Below, in pieces: positions 39,803 through 49,379 of a stretch of DNA of 64,000 bases (positions are counted from its first letter, which is position 1; each line of letters opens with the position of its first letter). The stretch is from Pseudoalteromonas sp. MMG010 (GTDB lineage Bacteria; Pseudomonadota; Gammaproteobacteria; Enterobacterales; Alteromonadaceae): assembly GCF_018100905.1 (NCBI RefSeq), contig NZ_JAGJEG010000008.1, forward strand, positions 124,001-188,000. The letters run 5' to 3'. The notes beneath the pieces are model-generated. The model ran no database searches. It was not told where the DNA came from and saw only the letters and a program-made list of their open reading frames with translations. Made by a program: the position numbers and the translations under genes.

Positions 39803-40870
39803 TGCACAAAGAGGCGCTTCGCTTTAGAGTAAGTTACCTAGTGAATTACTAACTAGATCGTGTTTAGTCTTGTATTTTCACTTCTCATTTACCCTCATTT
39901 ACTTCTCTTTGTGAGCATTGGTTTTTGTTTTTGATTTGTTAGTGATTAAAGCTAGTGATTAATACATATATGCACAAAGAGACGCTTCGCTCAGGAGACG
40001 CTGCGCTTTTAGAGTAGTGACCTAGTGAATTAGTGATTAGATCGTGTGACCTTGTATTTTCACTTCTCATTTACTCTCATTTTCTTCTCTTTGTGAGCAT
40101 TGGTTTTTAGTTTTTAGTTTTTAGTTTTTAGTTTTTAGTTTTTAGTTTTTAGTTTTTAAGTGATTAAGACATATATGCACAAAGAGACGCTTCGCTCTGG
40201 AGACGCTGCGCTTTAGAGTAGTGACTTAGTGATTAGTAACTAGATCTCGTGTATGAATTTGTGTTTTTGGCTTCTCAGCACGCGGTGGCTTCTCTTTGTG
40301 AGCATTGGTTTTTGTTTTTGGTTTTAAATGATTCAGTAATTAAGCGATTAAGCCATTATTTGCACAAAGAGGCGCTTCGCTCTGGAGACGCTACGCTTTA
40401 GAGTAGTGACTTAGTGATTAGTAACTAGATCGTGTATGAATTTGTGTTTTTGGCTTCTCATTTACCCTCATTTTCTTCTCTTTGTGAGCATTGGTTTTTG
40501 TTTTTGATTTGTTAGTGATTAAAGCTAGTGATTAAAGCTAGTGATTAAAACATTTATGCACAAAGAGGCGCTACACTCTGGAGACGCTGCGCTTTAGAGT
40601 AGTGTTCAGATCGTGTTTAGTCTTGTGTTTTTCACTTCTCATTTACCCTCATTTACTTCTCTTTGTGAGCATTGTTTTTTGTTTTTGATTTGTTAGTGAT
40701 TAAAGCTAGTGATTAAAGCACTTATACACAAAGAAGCGCTGCGCTCTAGAGACGCTGCGCTCTAGAGACGCTGCGCTTTAGAGTAGTGACTTAGTGATTA
40801 GTAACTAGATCTCGTGTATGAATTTGTGTTTTTGGCTTCTCAGCACGCGGTGGCTTCTCTTTGTGAGCAT
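39803..40870. repeat. Six-copy array of ~170-205 bp hairpin-type repeats
   Basis: Occupies most of the 1.4-kb gap 39707-41143. Units begin TGCACAAAGAG (39803, 39971, 40176, 40361, 40557; a TACACAAAGAAG variant at 40725) and end CTCTTTGTGAGCA (39905, 40087, 40292, 40478, 40659, 40857). The two ends are imperfect complements, so each ~115-145 nt unit can fold into a long hairpin. Inside are GACGCTTCGCTC / GACGCTGCGCTTTAGAG blocks that vary in copy number. Spacers are rich in GTGATTAAAGCTA and GTTTTTG. No gene seen in the gap. Confidence 0.9.
40104..40152. repeat. Microsatellite (TTTTTAG)7
   Basis: Seven exact 7-mers in a row plus a broken eighth, inserted in the spacer between units 2 and 3 of the larger array; the other spacers have only one GTTTTTG at that spot, so it is a local slippage expansion. 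Confidence 0.9.
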
Positions 40871-40929
40871 TGGTTTTTGTTTTAAGTGAGTAATAGCTTT
40901 TGTTTTGGTTTTAAGTAATTATGCCGTTA

Positions 40930-40946
40930 TGTAAACCCCCTTTACA
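40930..40946. promoter_or_regulatory. 17-bp dyad TGTAAACCCCCTTTACA, copy 1
   Basis: TGTAAA and TTTACA arms around CCCCC, 197 bp upstream of the S9 peptidase ATG. First of four exact copies in the window. Confidence 0.55.
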
Positions 40947-41143
40947 GTTTCATTCATAGAGTTAATTAAGGACTTCATCGCATTAAGCTTCTAATTACAC
41001 ACACTGTATTTTATAACTAACCTAACCCACTTCGGTATCGTAAATAGTAGAACATCACACATTACCAACGTTGTAACAAACATACTGACTATCACGTTTA
41101 CATTGGTAATTATTAAAAAGTATAAAAATAACAAAGGATTTTC

Positions 41144-43156
41144 ATGAAAAAAACATTAGCGATAAGTTTACTTCTCGGCGTTAGTCATTGTGCTTTTGCA
41201 AATACACTACAACTGCAAGACGTATTTAATCTTGAGTATGCCAATCAAATTGATATGACCGATGACGGAAAAACGGTTTACTTTGTTCGTAATCGCATGG
41301 ATATAAAAACAGATCGAAAATTTACAAATATATGGTCTGTTGATTATAAAACAAAACAATTACAGCCACTTACATCTGGCGTGCATATGGATTATGCACC
41401 CGTGCTTTCGCCAGATGGACAGCGTTTAGCATTTATATCAACCCGTGATGGCAGTAGCCAAATTTATATGAAGTGGCTTAAAACCGGTGCAATTGCAAAA
41501 ATAAGTAACTTAACCAGCAGTCCACACTCATTAGTTTGGTCACCTGATTCAACAAAAATTGTATTTGGCATGTTTGTACCCAGTGCCGCTTCAGCGCCTG
41601 TCAGTTTGCCCGGAAAGCCTCAGGGAGCAACATGGGCAGAGCCAGCTAAATTTATAGACGATGTTTTTTACAGAGCCGATGGCGGTGGATATTCCAAAAA
41701 AGGCTATAGCCAATTATTTGCAATAGAAGCAAATGGCGGAAACGCGCAACAATTAACCCATGATAATTTTGATAACGCTGGAATGGTAAGCTTTAGCGCC
41801 GATGGAAAGTCACTATATTTCTCGGCTAATAGACATAACAATAACCAATTAAAGCCTACTAATAGCGATATCTATCAACTTAATTTAGACACATTAAACA
41901 TAAAAGCAATCACCGATAGAAATGGCCCCGATAACCAACCTAAAATATCGCCCGATGGTCGTTACTTAGCGTATACCGGTTATGATGATAAACGTACAAA
42001 CTATGAAAATACACAACTGTATATTCGTAATTTAAAAACCGGTAAAACAGCTAGCTTAACGCCAAATTTTGACCGTAGCGTGGGGCAAATAAAGTGGAGC
42101 AGTAATTCGAAAGGGATTTATTTTAGCTATGCAGATAAAGGCCAAACAGCATTGGCTTATCAACCTCGTAGCGGCAACCGAAAAGTACTTACAGAGCAGC
42201 TAGGCAGCGTTTCTTTTGGTCGTCCATATTCGGGCGGTGACTTTGATGTAAGTGCCGAAGGTGAACTTGCATTTACTTTGGCCGATACCCAGCGCCCTGC
42301 CGATATCGCTACGATAAAACGCAAAAAAGTACATAGGTTAACTCAATTAAACAACGATGCGCTAGGTAACACAGAGCTGGCTAAAGTAGAGCCTATTTGG
42401 GTTAAGTCGAGTCACGACCAATTGCCAATACAAGGTTGGGTGGCATATCCTCCCGGTTTCGATAAATCTAAAAAATACCCGCTCATTCTTGAAATACATG
42501 GTGGGCCTGTCGCTAACTATGGCCCCCATTTTAGCGCTGAAGTACAACTGTATGCAGCGAAGGGAAATGTGGTGCTCTATATGAACCCACGAGGCAGTGA
42601 TTCGTATGGTAAAGAGTTTGCCCAAACGATTCATCATAATTACCCTAGTAACGATTTTGACGACCTAATGAGTGGTGTAGATGCCCTTATTAAAAAAGGC
42701 TACATTGATGAGTCTAAACTGTTTGTTACCGGTGGCTCTGGTGGTGGTGTTTTAACGGCGTGGATTGTTGGCCACACAGACCGCTTTGCCGCAGCGGTTG
42801 TTGCTAAGCCAGTGATTAATTGGATCAGCTTTGTACTAACTGCCGATTTTTATCCGTTTTTTGCAGATTATTGGTTTCCGGGTAAACCATGGGATCATAT
42901 TGCGCATTACATGAAACGATCTCCAATTAGCTATGTCGGTAACGTTAGCACCCCTACAATGTTACTGACAGGTGAGTCTGATTACCGCACACCGATTTCA
43001 GAAACCGAGCAGTTTTATCAAGCATTAAAGTTACAAGGTGTCGACACTGCGATGGTACGCATACCTAACGCGTCGCATGGTATTACTAAACGCCCTTCTA
43101 ACTTAATGAGTAAAGTGGCCTATATTCAGTGGTGGTTTGATAAACACAGTAAATAA
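41144..43156 (+). CDS. Exported S9 prolyl-oligopeptidase-family peptidase
   Basis: A 670-aa protein with a signal peptide (KKTLAISLLLGVSHCAFA). Residues about 25-400 form the WD/PD40-type beta-propeller (YAPVLSPDGQRLAFIST, VWSPDSTKIVFG, KISPDGRYLAYTG). The alpha/beta-hydrolase domain carries S532 in GGSGGG, D613 in GESDYRTP and H645 in NASHGI, a complete triad of the acylaminoacyl-peptidase / DPP branch. AAAGGA lies about 8 nt before the ATG. Expected role: peptide degradation in the periplasm. A four-copy 17-bp motif flanks the gene on both sides. Confidence 0.93.
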   Translation: MKKTLAISLLLGVSHCAFANTLQLQDVFNLEYANQIDMTDDGKTVYFVRNRMDIKTDRKFTNIWSVDYKTKQLQPLTSGVHMDYAPVLSPDGQRLAFISTRDGSSQIYMKWLKTGAIAKISNLTSSPHSLVWSPDSTKIVFGMFVPSAASAPVSLPGKPQGATWAEPAKFIDDVFYRADGGGYSKKGYSQLFAIEANGGNAQQLTHDNFDNAGMVSFSADGKSLYFSANRHNNNQLKPTNSDIYQLNLDTLNIKAITDRNGPDNQPKISPDGRYLAYTGYDDKRTNYENTQLYIRNLKTGKTASLTPNFDRSVGQIKWSSNSKGIYFSYADKGQTALAYQPRSGNRKVLTEQLGSVSFGRPYSGGDFDVSAEGELAFTLADTQRPADIATIKRKKVHRLTQLNNDALGNTELAKVEPIWVKSSHDQLPIQGWVAYPPGFDKSKKYPLILEIHGGPVANYGPHFSAEVQLYAAKGNVVLYMNPRGSDSYGKEFAQTIHHNYPSNDFDDLMSGVDALIKKGYIDESKLFVTGGSGGGVLTAWIVGHTDRFAAAVVAKPVINWISFVLTADFYPFFADYWFPGKPWDHIAHYMKRSPISYVGNVSTPTMLLTGESDYRTPISETEQFYQALKLQGVDTAMVRIPNASHGITKRPSNLMSKVAYIQWWFDKHSK

Positions 43157-43218
43157 CTTTATATACTCCATAGAGTAAATTTACTTTACAGGTAATATAA
43201 TTACACATCGGTATACCT

Positions 43219-43252
43219 ACAAAAAGCCACAGTTTATACTGTGGCTTCTCTT
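43219..43252 (+). terminator. Rho-independent terminator of the S9 peptidase gene
   Basis: AAGCCACAG (43224-43232), loop TTTATA, CTGTGGCTT (43239-43247), then TCTCTTT. Confidence 0.75.
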
Positions 43253-43263
43253 TAAAATTAAAC

Positions 43264-43280
43264 TGTAAACCCCCTTTACA
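43264..43280. promoter_or_regulatory. 17-bp dyad TGTAAACCCCCTTTACA, copy 2
   Basis: Exact copy, just past the S9 gene terminator and far from any start codon; whether it is regulatory here is unclear. Confidence 0.45.
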
Positions 43281-43318
43281 GATAAAACCCCATTAAATAT
43301 CGGACTTAAGAGAAATTC

Positions 43319-43452
43319 AGTTAGTAAAATTTCGGTTTAACTTATTATTTTACTTTTGAGTTAGTAAAAAATCGGTTTGAGCCACTGTTTACAACCCCTC
43401 AGTTAGTAAAAATTTGGTTTATAAGGCTTATAAGTTAGTAAAAATGTGGTTT
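43319..43452. repeat. Short interspaced repeat, four copies
   Basis: A 20-bp sequence, consensus AGTTAGTAAAAATTTGGTTT, occurs at 43319, 43359, 43401 and 43433 with a few substitutions and spacers of 12-22 bp. The rest of the gap 43157-43829 holds the terminators, the 17-bp dyad and the three-copy repeat at 43569-43648; no gene. Confidence 0.85.
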
Positions 43453-43568
43453 ATTAAACACTGTAGAAAGCTAAAAATATAAAAATAATTGTAAAATGCG
43501 CTAAAAAATCGAATATTTTAATGATAAAGCATTCGATTTTGCCGGTGTTACACCGCTTTACAGTATTC

Positions 43569-43648
43569 TTAGTTAAATGCTGATCTAAAAATACTAAACT
43601 TAGTTAAAACCTGATCTAATACTACACCTTGGTTAAAACCTGATCTGA
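43569..43648. repeat. Three-copy ~30-bp periodic repeat
   Basis: Consensus TTAGTTAAAACCTGATCTAA at 43569, 43600 and 43629, a period of 29-31 bp. The spacers (about 10 bp) are too short and too similar in makeup for a CRISPR array. Confidence 0.85.
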
Positions 43649-43773
43649 TAATTAAACGCAAACGAAGCAAAGGGTATTTAAGGTTAATAAGCTTATACGA
43701 TGTGCAGTGACACCGATGCTTTTGCCCGCTGTGACCTTGCTGTTTTAAGTCCAATAGCAAAAACACGAGATAT

Positions 43774-43806
43774 AAAAAAACGCATTAGCGTTAACCAATG
43801 CGTTGT
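43774..43806 (-). terminator. Rho-independent terminator of the yebC-family gene
   Basis: On the minus strand AACGCATT (43804-43797), 10-nt loop, AATGCGTT (43786-43779), then a T-run. Confidence 0.8.
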
Positions 43807-43829
43807 TTAATTAAATCGAGTCTAGCGAA

Positions 43830-44555
43830 TTAGTTTTTTATAATCGCGTTGTGATATACATTTTGCACATCGTCGCAATCTTCAAGCATAGCAATAAACT
43901 TATCAAAATTAGCAATAACTTCTTCGTCGCTTATTTCAATATGTACTTGTGGTACAAACGTAATTTCATCAACTTCAAAGTTTATCTCAGGAAATGCGTC
44001 TTCTAATGCTGTTTTAGCTTTAAAATATTCTGTATGAGGGGCAAAAACCGATACTTTTCCATCTTGCGCTTCAACGTCGGTCACATCGACATCTGCCATC
44101 ATTAATGCTTCAAGTACTACTTCGTCGTCATTACCCGAAAAGCCCAAAACAGCAAAATGATCAAACATATGCGCAACACAGCCAGGAGTACCAATTTTAG
44201 ACTCTGTTTTAGTAAAAGGTAAACGCACATCTTTAATCGTTCTATTTGGATTGTCGGTTAAACAATCAACGATCACCATACAGTTACCCGGACCATATCC
44301 TTCGTAACGTGCTGTTGCATAGTCTTCCCCTGCCCCACCGGCTGCTTTTTCTATTGCTTTTTCGATGACATGTGCAGGAACTTGGTCTTTTTTGGCTTTT
44401 TCGATTAATCGACGTAATGTTAAATTTACATCTGGATCGGGTTCGCCATTTTTGGCTGCTACGTAAATTTCTTTACCGTATTTTGAATTAATTTTTGTTT
44501 TTGCATTGGCTGTTTTAGCCATAGAGCTTTTACGAACTTCAAATGCTCTGCCCAT
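43830..44555 (-). CDS. YebC/PmpR (TACO1-like) protein, YeeN type
   Basis: A 241-aa protein of the YebC family: [71 protein letters not shown]. The N-terminus lacks the usual GHSKWANI block of YebC and looks like the YeeN subgroup. YebC proteins were first described as transcription regulators; recent work supports a ribosome-associated role at polyproline stretches. GAGG lies 7 nt before ATG 44555. Monocistronic. Confidence 0.9.
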   Translation of the reverse strand: MGRAFEVRKSSMAKTANAKTKINSKYGKEIYVAAKNGEPDPDVNLTLRRLIEKAKKDQVPAHVIEKAIEKAAGGAGEDYATARYEGYGPGNCMVIVDCLTDNPNRTIKDVRLPFTKTESKIGTPGCVAHMFDHFAVLGFSGNDDEVVLEALMMADVDVTDVEAQDGKVSVFAPHTEYFKAKTALEDAFPEINFEVDEITFVPQVHIEISDEEVIANFDKFIAMLEDCDDVQNVYHNAIIKN

Positions 44556-44697
44556 CTTACGCCTCTGAATAATTCATTATTTGTAATTATTTTATCAACT
44601 CACAACCTATTGGGCTAGCGTTAAACTGTACTTTTAAACCTTGTTATTATTTTTATAATACAAACTAACTTGCTAAATAAGTTTATAAACAGCCAAT

Positions 44698-45315
44698 TTA
44701 ACATAATTCTTTTTCAGCAGCGTAACTATCAACTAACGTTACTAATTCGTGCATATTGTGAATGACATAGTCGGCTTCACTGGCAAAAGTAGGAGCTTGC
44801 CCTGGTACATACAAGCACGCCCGCATATTAGCATTATGCGCCGCTTGAATATCATATAAATAATCACCCACATAAATGATATTGTCGCTATGAATATTCC
44901 ACAAACTGGCAATACTTTTTAACGCCGTAGGATCGGGTTTAGCAGGGCCGTCTTCGCGAGTCAGTACTATATCGATAGGTAATGGATTATTTTTAAGCTT
45001 AAGCGTGGCTGCTTTTTCAAAATTGCGGGTAACAATAGCCATAGGGATATTATTATTATGCAAAGTAGAAATAGCCTGAGCAACACCGGGTAACAAAGTG
45101 GCACTTTGTGCATCGAGTAGTTCGTGTTGATGCACAATATTAATTGCCTCTTCTCGCATATACGGTGAAGGTAAACTATCAATATACGCCAGTAAGTCTT
45201 TATCTTTTGGGCAACCAACTTGTGCTTTAATAAGTGCAAAATCTAATTCTGATGAAACCAAGGTTCCATCTAGATCAAAAATAACACCTTTTATTGCCTC
45301 TATATGATGTGTCAT
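44698..45315 (-). CDS. HAD-family phosphatase
   Basis: A 205-aa cytoplasmic hydrolase. All HAD motifs are present: motif I DLDGTLV with the nucleophile Asp, motif II IVTRN, motif III Lys in GPAKPDP, motif IV VGDYLYDIQAA. The helical cap between motifs I and II puts it among the phosphoglycolate-phosphatase-like subgroup. ATG 45315 is used because AAGGA lies 6 nt upstream, while the in-frame ATG at 45333 has no such site. Substrate unknown. Confidence 0.88.
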   Translation of the reverse strand: MTHHIEAIKGVIFDLDGTLVSSELDFALIKAQVGCPKDKDLLAYIDSLPSPYMREEAINIVHQHELLDAQSATLLPGVAQAISTLHNNNIPMAIVTRNFEKAATLKLKNNPLPIDIVLTREDGPAKPDPTALKSIASLWNIHSDNIIYVGDYLYDIQAAHNANMRACLYVPGQAPTFASEADYVIHNMHELVTLVDSYAAEKELC

Positions 45316-45523
45316 GTATTTCCTTGAGGTCATGATTGGGTTATTCGCATTATATCAATAATCGTCTCTTTTTTAGGTAACTTTACCAAACTTTACATTC
45401 GGCCAAATTCAGTTTTAACCATCGATTAAAATAAGGTAACGCCTTAGTTTTAAACCCTAAATGCTATTTACACATACACAAATAAAAGCATAAGTTCTGA
45501 CTATTTGTTTTATAAAAAGGCAA

Positions 45524-45555
45524 AAAAAAACGCATGCCTAGGCATGCGTTTTTAT
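45524..45555 (-). terminator. Rho-independent terminator of the DUF6702/M1 operon
   Basis: AACGCATGCC-TA-GGCATGCGTT (45529-45550), a perfect palindrome with A9 and T5 flanks, 13 bp past the stop at 45569. Confidence 0.9.
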
Positions 45556-45568
45556 AATTATAACGGGT

Positions 45569-46063
45569 TTATTTACTTTCAAATCGAGCTTCAAGCCATG
45601 TATCGTCTTCGCTAAATTGCAACGTTTTAATTTTACCTTGCCCTTCAACATTAACCATATTCACTTGTGAAGGCCATAAATCACGCAGAGCGCCATTACT
45701 CATACGAATTCCCTTTATTGTTTCAGGGATGGCAACTTCTTGGTATACCCAAACAAATTTGCCATCTATTTGCGCTCCTACCGAGTTTAGCGTGAGTGCC
45801 TCACCGGTTAAAGTTTGTAAGGCAATGTGCGACTCAACATACTGCGCAAAACGCTCTAAATCGGCCTCGTTACTGAGTATATCGGCTTTACCTTTAAATA
45901 AATGCTCAACCGCATGTTCAGTATCGTGCAAATAAAATCGATGCATTAACTCAATATTATGCGTGCGATGATTAAATAACACCGTAGTAACCGATGCCTT
46001 TAACTGATGCGCCATACTTGGCACAGCAGCTAAAAGACATGCAATAACAACAAGCCAACGCAT
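45569..46063 (-). CDS. DUF6702-family exported protein
   Basis: A 164-aa protein with signal peptide MRWLVVIACLLAAVPSMA. The mature part (HQLKASVTTVLFNHRTHNIELMHRFYLHDTEHA...FVWVYQEVAIP...LRDLWPSQVNMVNVE) fits the DUF6702 family of secreted beta-rich proteins. Its start overlaps the M1 peptidase stop as TAATG, so the two are translationally coupled, and DUF6702 proteins regularly accompany M1-type peptidases. It may act as a partner or folding subunit of the peptidase; that is inference. Confidence 0.8.
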   Translation of the reverse strand: MRWLVVIACLLAAVPSMAHQLKASVTTVLFNHRTHNIELMHRFYLHDTEHAVEHLFKGKADILSNEADLERFAQYVESHIALQTLTGEALTLNSVGAQIDGKFVWVYQEVAIPETIKGIRMSNGALRDLWPSQVNMVNVEGQGKIKTLQFSEDDTWLEARFESK

Positions 46064-48501
46064 TACTGTGATTTCTCAGTTTTGGTTTCTTCGTCGTCTT
46101 TTTTCAGTTCAGTTTTAATATCTTGCATGATATCGCGACTTACTTTTGCCTTACTTTTTTCCCTTTTGTATGTTTCGATACGCGAAGGAATAATACGGCG
46201 CGGGTAGTTATTGTTTTCAACATCAACATCAGCGGTTTCCCAGCCTGGATCGACGCTTACAGATACAAGCGGTTTATCTTTATCGGTTACAATTAACTTT
46301 TGAACATTTTTATAGTTACGACGCCAAATTTCAGCAGGGATATAACGCGATTCTTTGCTGCCATCTTCGTAAGTTAGCTCAAGTAAAATAGGCATAACTA
46401 AACCGCCTAAATTAGAGAACTCCATCACATAGTAGTTTTTATCTTCTGCTACAGCGCGGTCAAGTGTTTTACGTTCCCATGGCTCTAAGCCTTTAAGGAA
46501 TTTATTGTACTTATTACGCTCTTTATTTGTAACAGTAAAACGGTCGTTTTCGTCGTAGAAATCGCTAACATCTGGGTTGTTTTCTACCCATGTTTTTTTA
46601 CCTTCTGCGCGGTTACGTTCAACAAATAATGAGCTAGGTTTGTCGTTTTCAATATCGCGAAGACGATTAAAATCAATATCAGGATTTTTGGTATCTAAAC
46701 GCAGTTGATACACTTTATCTAATGAAATATCTACATGGTCAGTACTGTAGAACCAGCCACGCCAAAACCAATCTAAATCAACACCTGATGCTTCTTCCAT
46801 TGTACGGAAAAAATCAGCCGGAGTAGGGCGCTTGTATTTCCAACGTTGTGCATATTCTTTAAAGGCGAAATCGAATAACTCACGCCCTAAAATCACTTCA
46901 CGTAGAATATTAAGTGCAGCAGCAGGCTTAGTATACGCATTAGGACCTAAACGTAGAACACTGTCTGACTGGGTCATAATAGGTACTTGTGTTTCAGACT
47001 TCATGTAAGACACGATATCACGAGGTTCAACACCCCACGGGATCGTTGGATCCCATTCACGCCCAGCAACACCATCTAAAAAGCTATTTAAACCTTCATC
47101 CATCCATGTCCACTGACGTTCGTCTGAGTTAACAATCATAGGGAAGTAAATATGACCTACTTCATGGATAACAACACCAATTAAAAAGCGTTTTTCAGCT
47201 TGAGAATAAGTACGCGTGCCATCATCTTGTAAATCAGTACGAGGACCATTAAAAGTGATCATTGGATATTCCATACCACCTACCGGGCCGTTTACCGATT
47301 GAGCCACAGGGTACGGATAATCAAACGAGTACTGTGAATACACTTCCATGGTATGTACTACCGCTTCGGTAGAGTATTTTTTCCATAAGTCGCCACCTTC
47401 TTTAGGGTAAAACGACATAGCCATAACTAAAGGTTGTTCTTTGCCACCTTGGTTATAACCTTTAGCATCCCACATAAATTTACGTGAAGAAGCCCATGCA
47501 AAGTCACGTACATTTTCTGCTTTAAAATGCCATGTTTTTGTTTTATTAGTGCCTTCTTTTTCGTTTTCTAGCGCTTCTTCTTCGGTCACAATAAAGACAG
47601 GACGTTTTGATTTTTCAGCTTGCTTTAAACGTTTACGTTGCGTGCTAGTTAGTACTTTACTTGGGTTATCTAATTTACCCGTTGCAGATACTATGTGATC
47701 GCTCGGTACTGTAATTTCTACATCGTAGTCACCAAACTCAAGCGTAAACTCACCACGGCCTAAAAATGGCTTATTGGTCCATGCTTCATAATCAGTATAA
47801 GCAGCTAAACGAGGAAACCATTGTGCAAGTAAGAAAATGTCATTGCCATCTTCTTCAAAATGCTCGTAACCTGAACGTGCATTTACCGCATCTTCTTCAA
47901 CAATGTTAAACGCAAAGTTCATGCTAAATTCAACGTCTTTACCTGGTTTTAGCGGTTCGTTTAAATCAACACGCATTAAGGTATCAACAACCGTTATTTT
48001 AAGCGGCTTACCATCTTCGTCTTTCACATTAGTGATAGTGTAACCAAGTTCGTTATCGCTCATAAATTGCTGACGACGAAGCTCTGTTAAACTTAATTTA
48101 GCGGGTTTAGCAGCAGGAAAGCTTTTTAACGTACTGTTAAAGGTTTTAGTTGTTTCGGCGATAGAGTCGCTTTTAAAAATATTTTGATCTAATTGTAACC
48201 ATAAATATTTTAATGTGTGTGGTGAATTATTTTTATATTCGATTGTTTGTTCACCAGTTAAACGACGATTTTTTTCGTCTAACTTTACATCAATATCGTA
48301 GTTAACACGCTGTTGCCAATAATTCTCAGCAGGCGCACCGGCTGCACTGCGATAAACATTAGGCGTTGGTAACGCCTCATCTAACTGGCGAAATTTATCA
48401 ACAAACGAACCTTTTGTTTGCTCAACTGACGATGCCATAGCGCCATTTGATAACACTAAGGGCAATATAAATGCGCTCAATGTAACAATTGTTTTTTTCA
48501 T
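46063..48501 (-). CDS. Exported M1-family (gluzincin) metallopeptidase
   Basis: An 812-aa protein. Start at ATG 48501 with a signal peptide (KKTIVTLSAFILPLVLSNGAMA) and AGGG 8 nt upstream, rather than the longer frame from 48540. The zinc site HEVGH at 446-450 and the third ligand in WTWMDEGLN about 20 residues on give the M1 signature; VNGPVGGMEYPMI stands where the exopeptidase GxMEN motif lies, but with Tyr in place of Asn, so strict aminopeptidase activity is uncertain. The C-terminus (DDEETKTEKSQ) is charged and probably disordered. A 17-bp dyad lies 141 bp upstream. Confidence 0.92.
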   Translation of the reverse strand: MKKTIVTLSAFILPLVLSNGAMASSVEQTKGSFVDKFRQLDEALPTPNVYRSAAGAPAENYWQQRVNYDIDVKLDEKNRRLTGEQTIEYKNNSPHTLKYLWLQLDQNIFKSDSIAETTKTFNSTLKSFPAAKPAKLSLTELRRQQFMSDNELGYTITNVKDEDGKPLKITVVDTLMRVDLNEPLKPGKDVEFSMNFAFNIVEEDAVNARSGYEHFEEDGNDIFLLAQWFPRLAAYTDYEAWTNKPFLGRGEFTLEFGDYDVEITVPSDHIVSATGKLDNPSKVLTSTQRKRLKQAEKSKRPVFIVTEEEALENEKEGTNKTKTWHFKAENVRDFAWASSRKFMWDAKGYNQGGKEQPLVMAMSFYPKEGGDLWKKYSTEAVVHTMEVYSQYSFDYPYPVAQSVNGPVGGMEYPMITFNGPRTDLQDDGTRTYSQAEKRFLIGVVIHEVGHIYFPMIVNSDERQWTWMDEGLNSFLDGVAGREWDPTIPWGVEPRDIVSYMKSETQVPIMTQSDSVLRLGPNAYTKPAAALNILREVILGRELFDFAFKEYAQRWKYKRPTPADFFRTMEEASGVDLDWFWRGWFYSTDHVDISLDKVYQLRLDTKNPDIDFNRLRDIENDKPSSLFVERNRAEGKKTWVENNPDVSDFYDENDRFTVTNKERNKYNKFLKGLEPWERKTLDRAVAEDKNYYVMEFSNLGGLVMPILLELTYEDGSKESRYIPAEIWRRNYKNVQKLIVTDKDKPLVSVSVDPGWETADVDVENNNYPRRIIPSRIETYKREKSKAKVSRDIMQDIKTELKKDDEETKTEKSQ

Positions 48502-49076
48502 TTTTAATCCCTGGGTATTTTGGAGTGTGTACTTTGACAAAAATAAGCTATATGTTCAATAAATTAACGATAAACAACCATTTTTTTAAGGTGGTATTCA
48601 GAGCACTTAATTAAGTGATTTATTGCCATAAACACCAAAACTGTAAAGGGGGTTTACACTAAAAAAACGATGCTTTAAGGAGTTGCTTTTAAAACAACAA
48701 CATACGATATAACATAACAATAAAGCCTTAAAAATTGATGAGTTAAGTCATAGTAAAATGGCAATAAAGCTAAGCTCACCCAAATGACTATTTAAAATAC
48801 CACTTTTACAACCGCCTTTAACATTTGCTCTTAAAGTTTAGATATTTTATCTATGCATATAATGGAATAAAAAACGCTAAAACACTGTGTTTTTTGGCCT
48901 ATAAATTGCCGTAAAGCGGTTAAAATAACAAAGCACTCAAATATATTTCACTTTAATAAATTTTTTGTTGATATTTGTTTGTGTTTATATGTAGAATCTC
49001 CCACTTTTTTAATTTGAGCATTATTTACAGGTAGGTTTTTGCTCAAAAAATTAGATAAAAATATCTCGGTGGGCGT
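48502..49076. other. Divergent intergenic region with one 17-bp dyad
   Basis: Between the leftward M1 operon and the rightward small membrane protein. Apart from the dyad at 48642-48658 it is AT-rich without a recognisable gene or strong terminator. Confidence 0.4.
48642..48658. promoter_or_regulatory. 17-bp dyad TGTAAAGGGGGTTTACA, copy 3 (inverted)
   Basis: Exact reverse complement of copies 1 and 2, 141 bp before the M1 peptidase start and reading in the gene's own direction as in copy 1. Presence ahead of both the S9 and M1 peptidases suggests a shared regulator. Confidence 0.55.
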
Positions 49077-49316
49077 ATGGATTTTTACATCCTAAAAAAA
49101 CAACAAGAACTCATTGCAATACCTGCAAACACAGGTAATTGTAAACAATACCTAGATTCTGGCTATTTTTATATTGATAAAATAGCTGCTTGTAATGAAA
49201 CTAATGCGATTAAGGCATTACAAATTAAACAAAGTAAGTCACTAAAAGGGCCTTTGCTTGCCTCAACAGTGGCATTAATATTAATTATAAGTACATGTTG
49301 GCTTATATTTAGTTAG
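49077..49316 (+). CDS. Small protein with C-terminal membrane helix
   Basis: A 79-aa protein: a soluble N-terminal part with two Cys (TGNCKQYL, IAACNETN) and a single C-terminal membrane helix (LLASTVALILIISTCWLIFS), so it is tail-anchored with the N-terminus probably in the cytoplasm. GGTGGG is close to the ATG. It lies 63 bp before sbcD on the same strand and may be co-transcribed. Family not recognised. Confidence 0.6.
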   Translation: MDFYILKKQQELIAIPANTGNCKQYLDSGYFYIDKIAACNETNAIKALQIKQSKSLKGPLLASTVALILIISTCWLIFS

Positions 49317-49379
49317 GCCCTTGCATCTTATAGTTGGTTGGGTATATTGACGCTCTTAATGGTTTTTTAAGAGTATGAC

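Noticed and set aside
39803-40870. Possible CRISPR or retron array
   Set aside because: Units are 170-205 bp with internal variation and no reverse transcriptase or cas gene is nearby; better described as hairpin repeats.
43319-43648. Possible CRISPR array
   Set aside because: Repeats are imperfect, spacers are 10-22 bp and irregular, two different repeat families are involved, and no cas gene is present.
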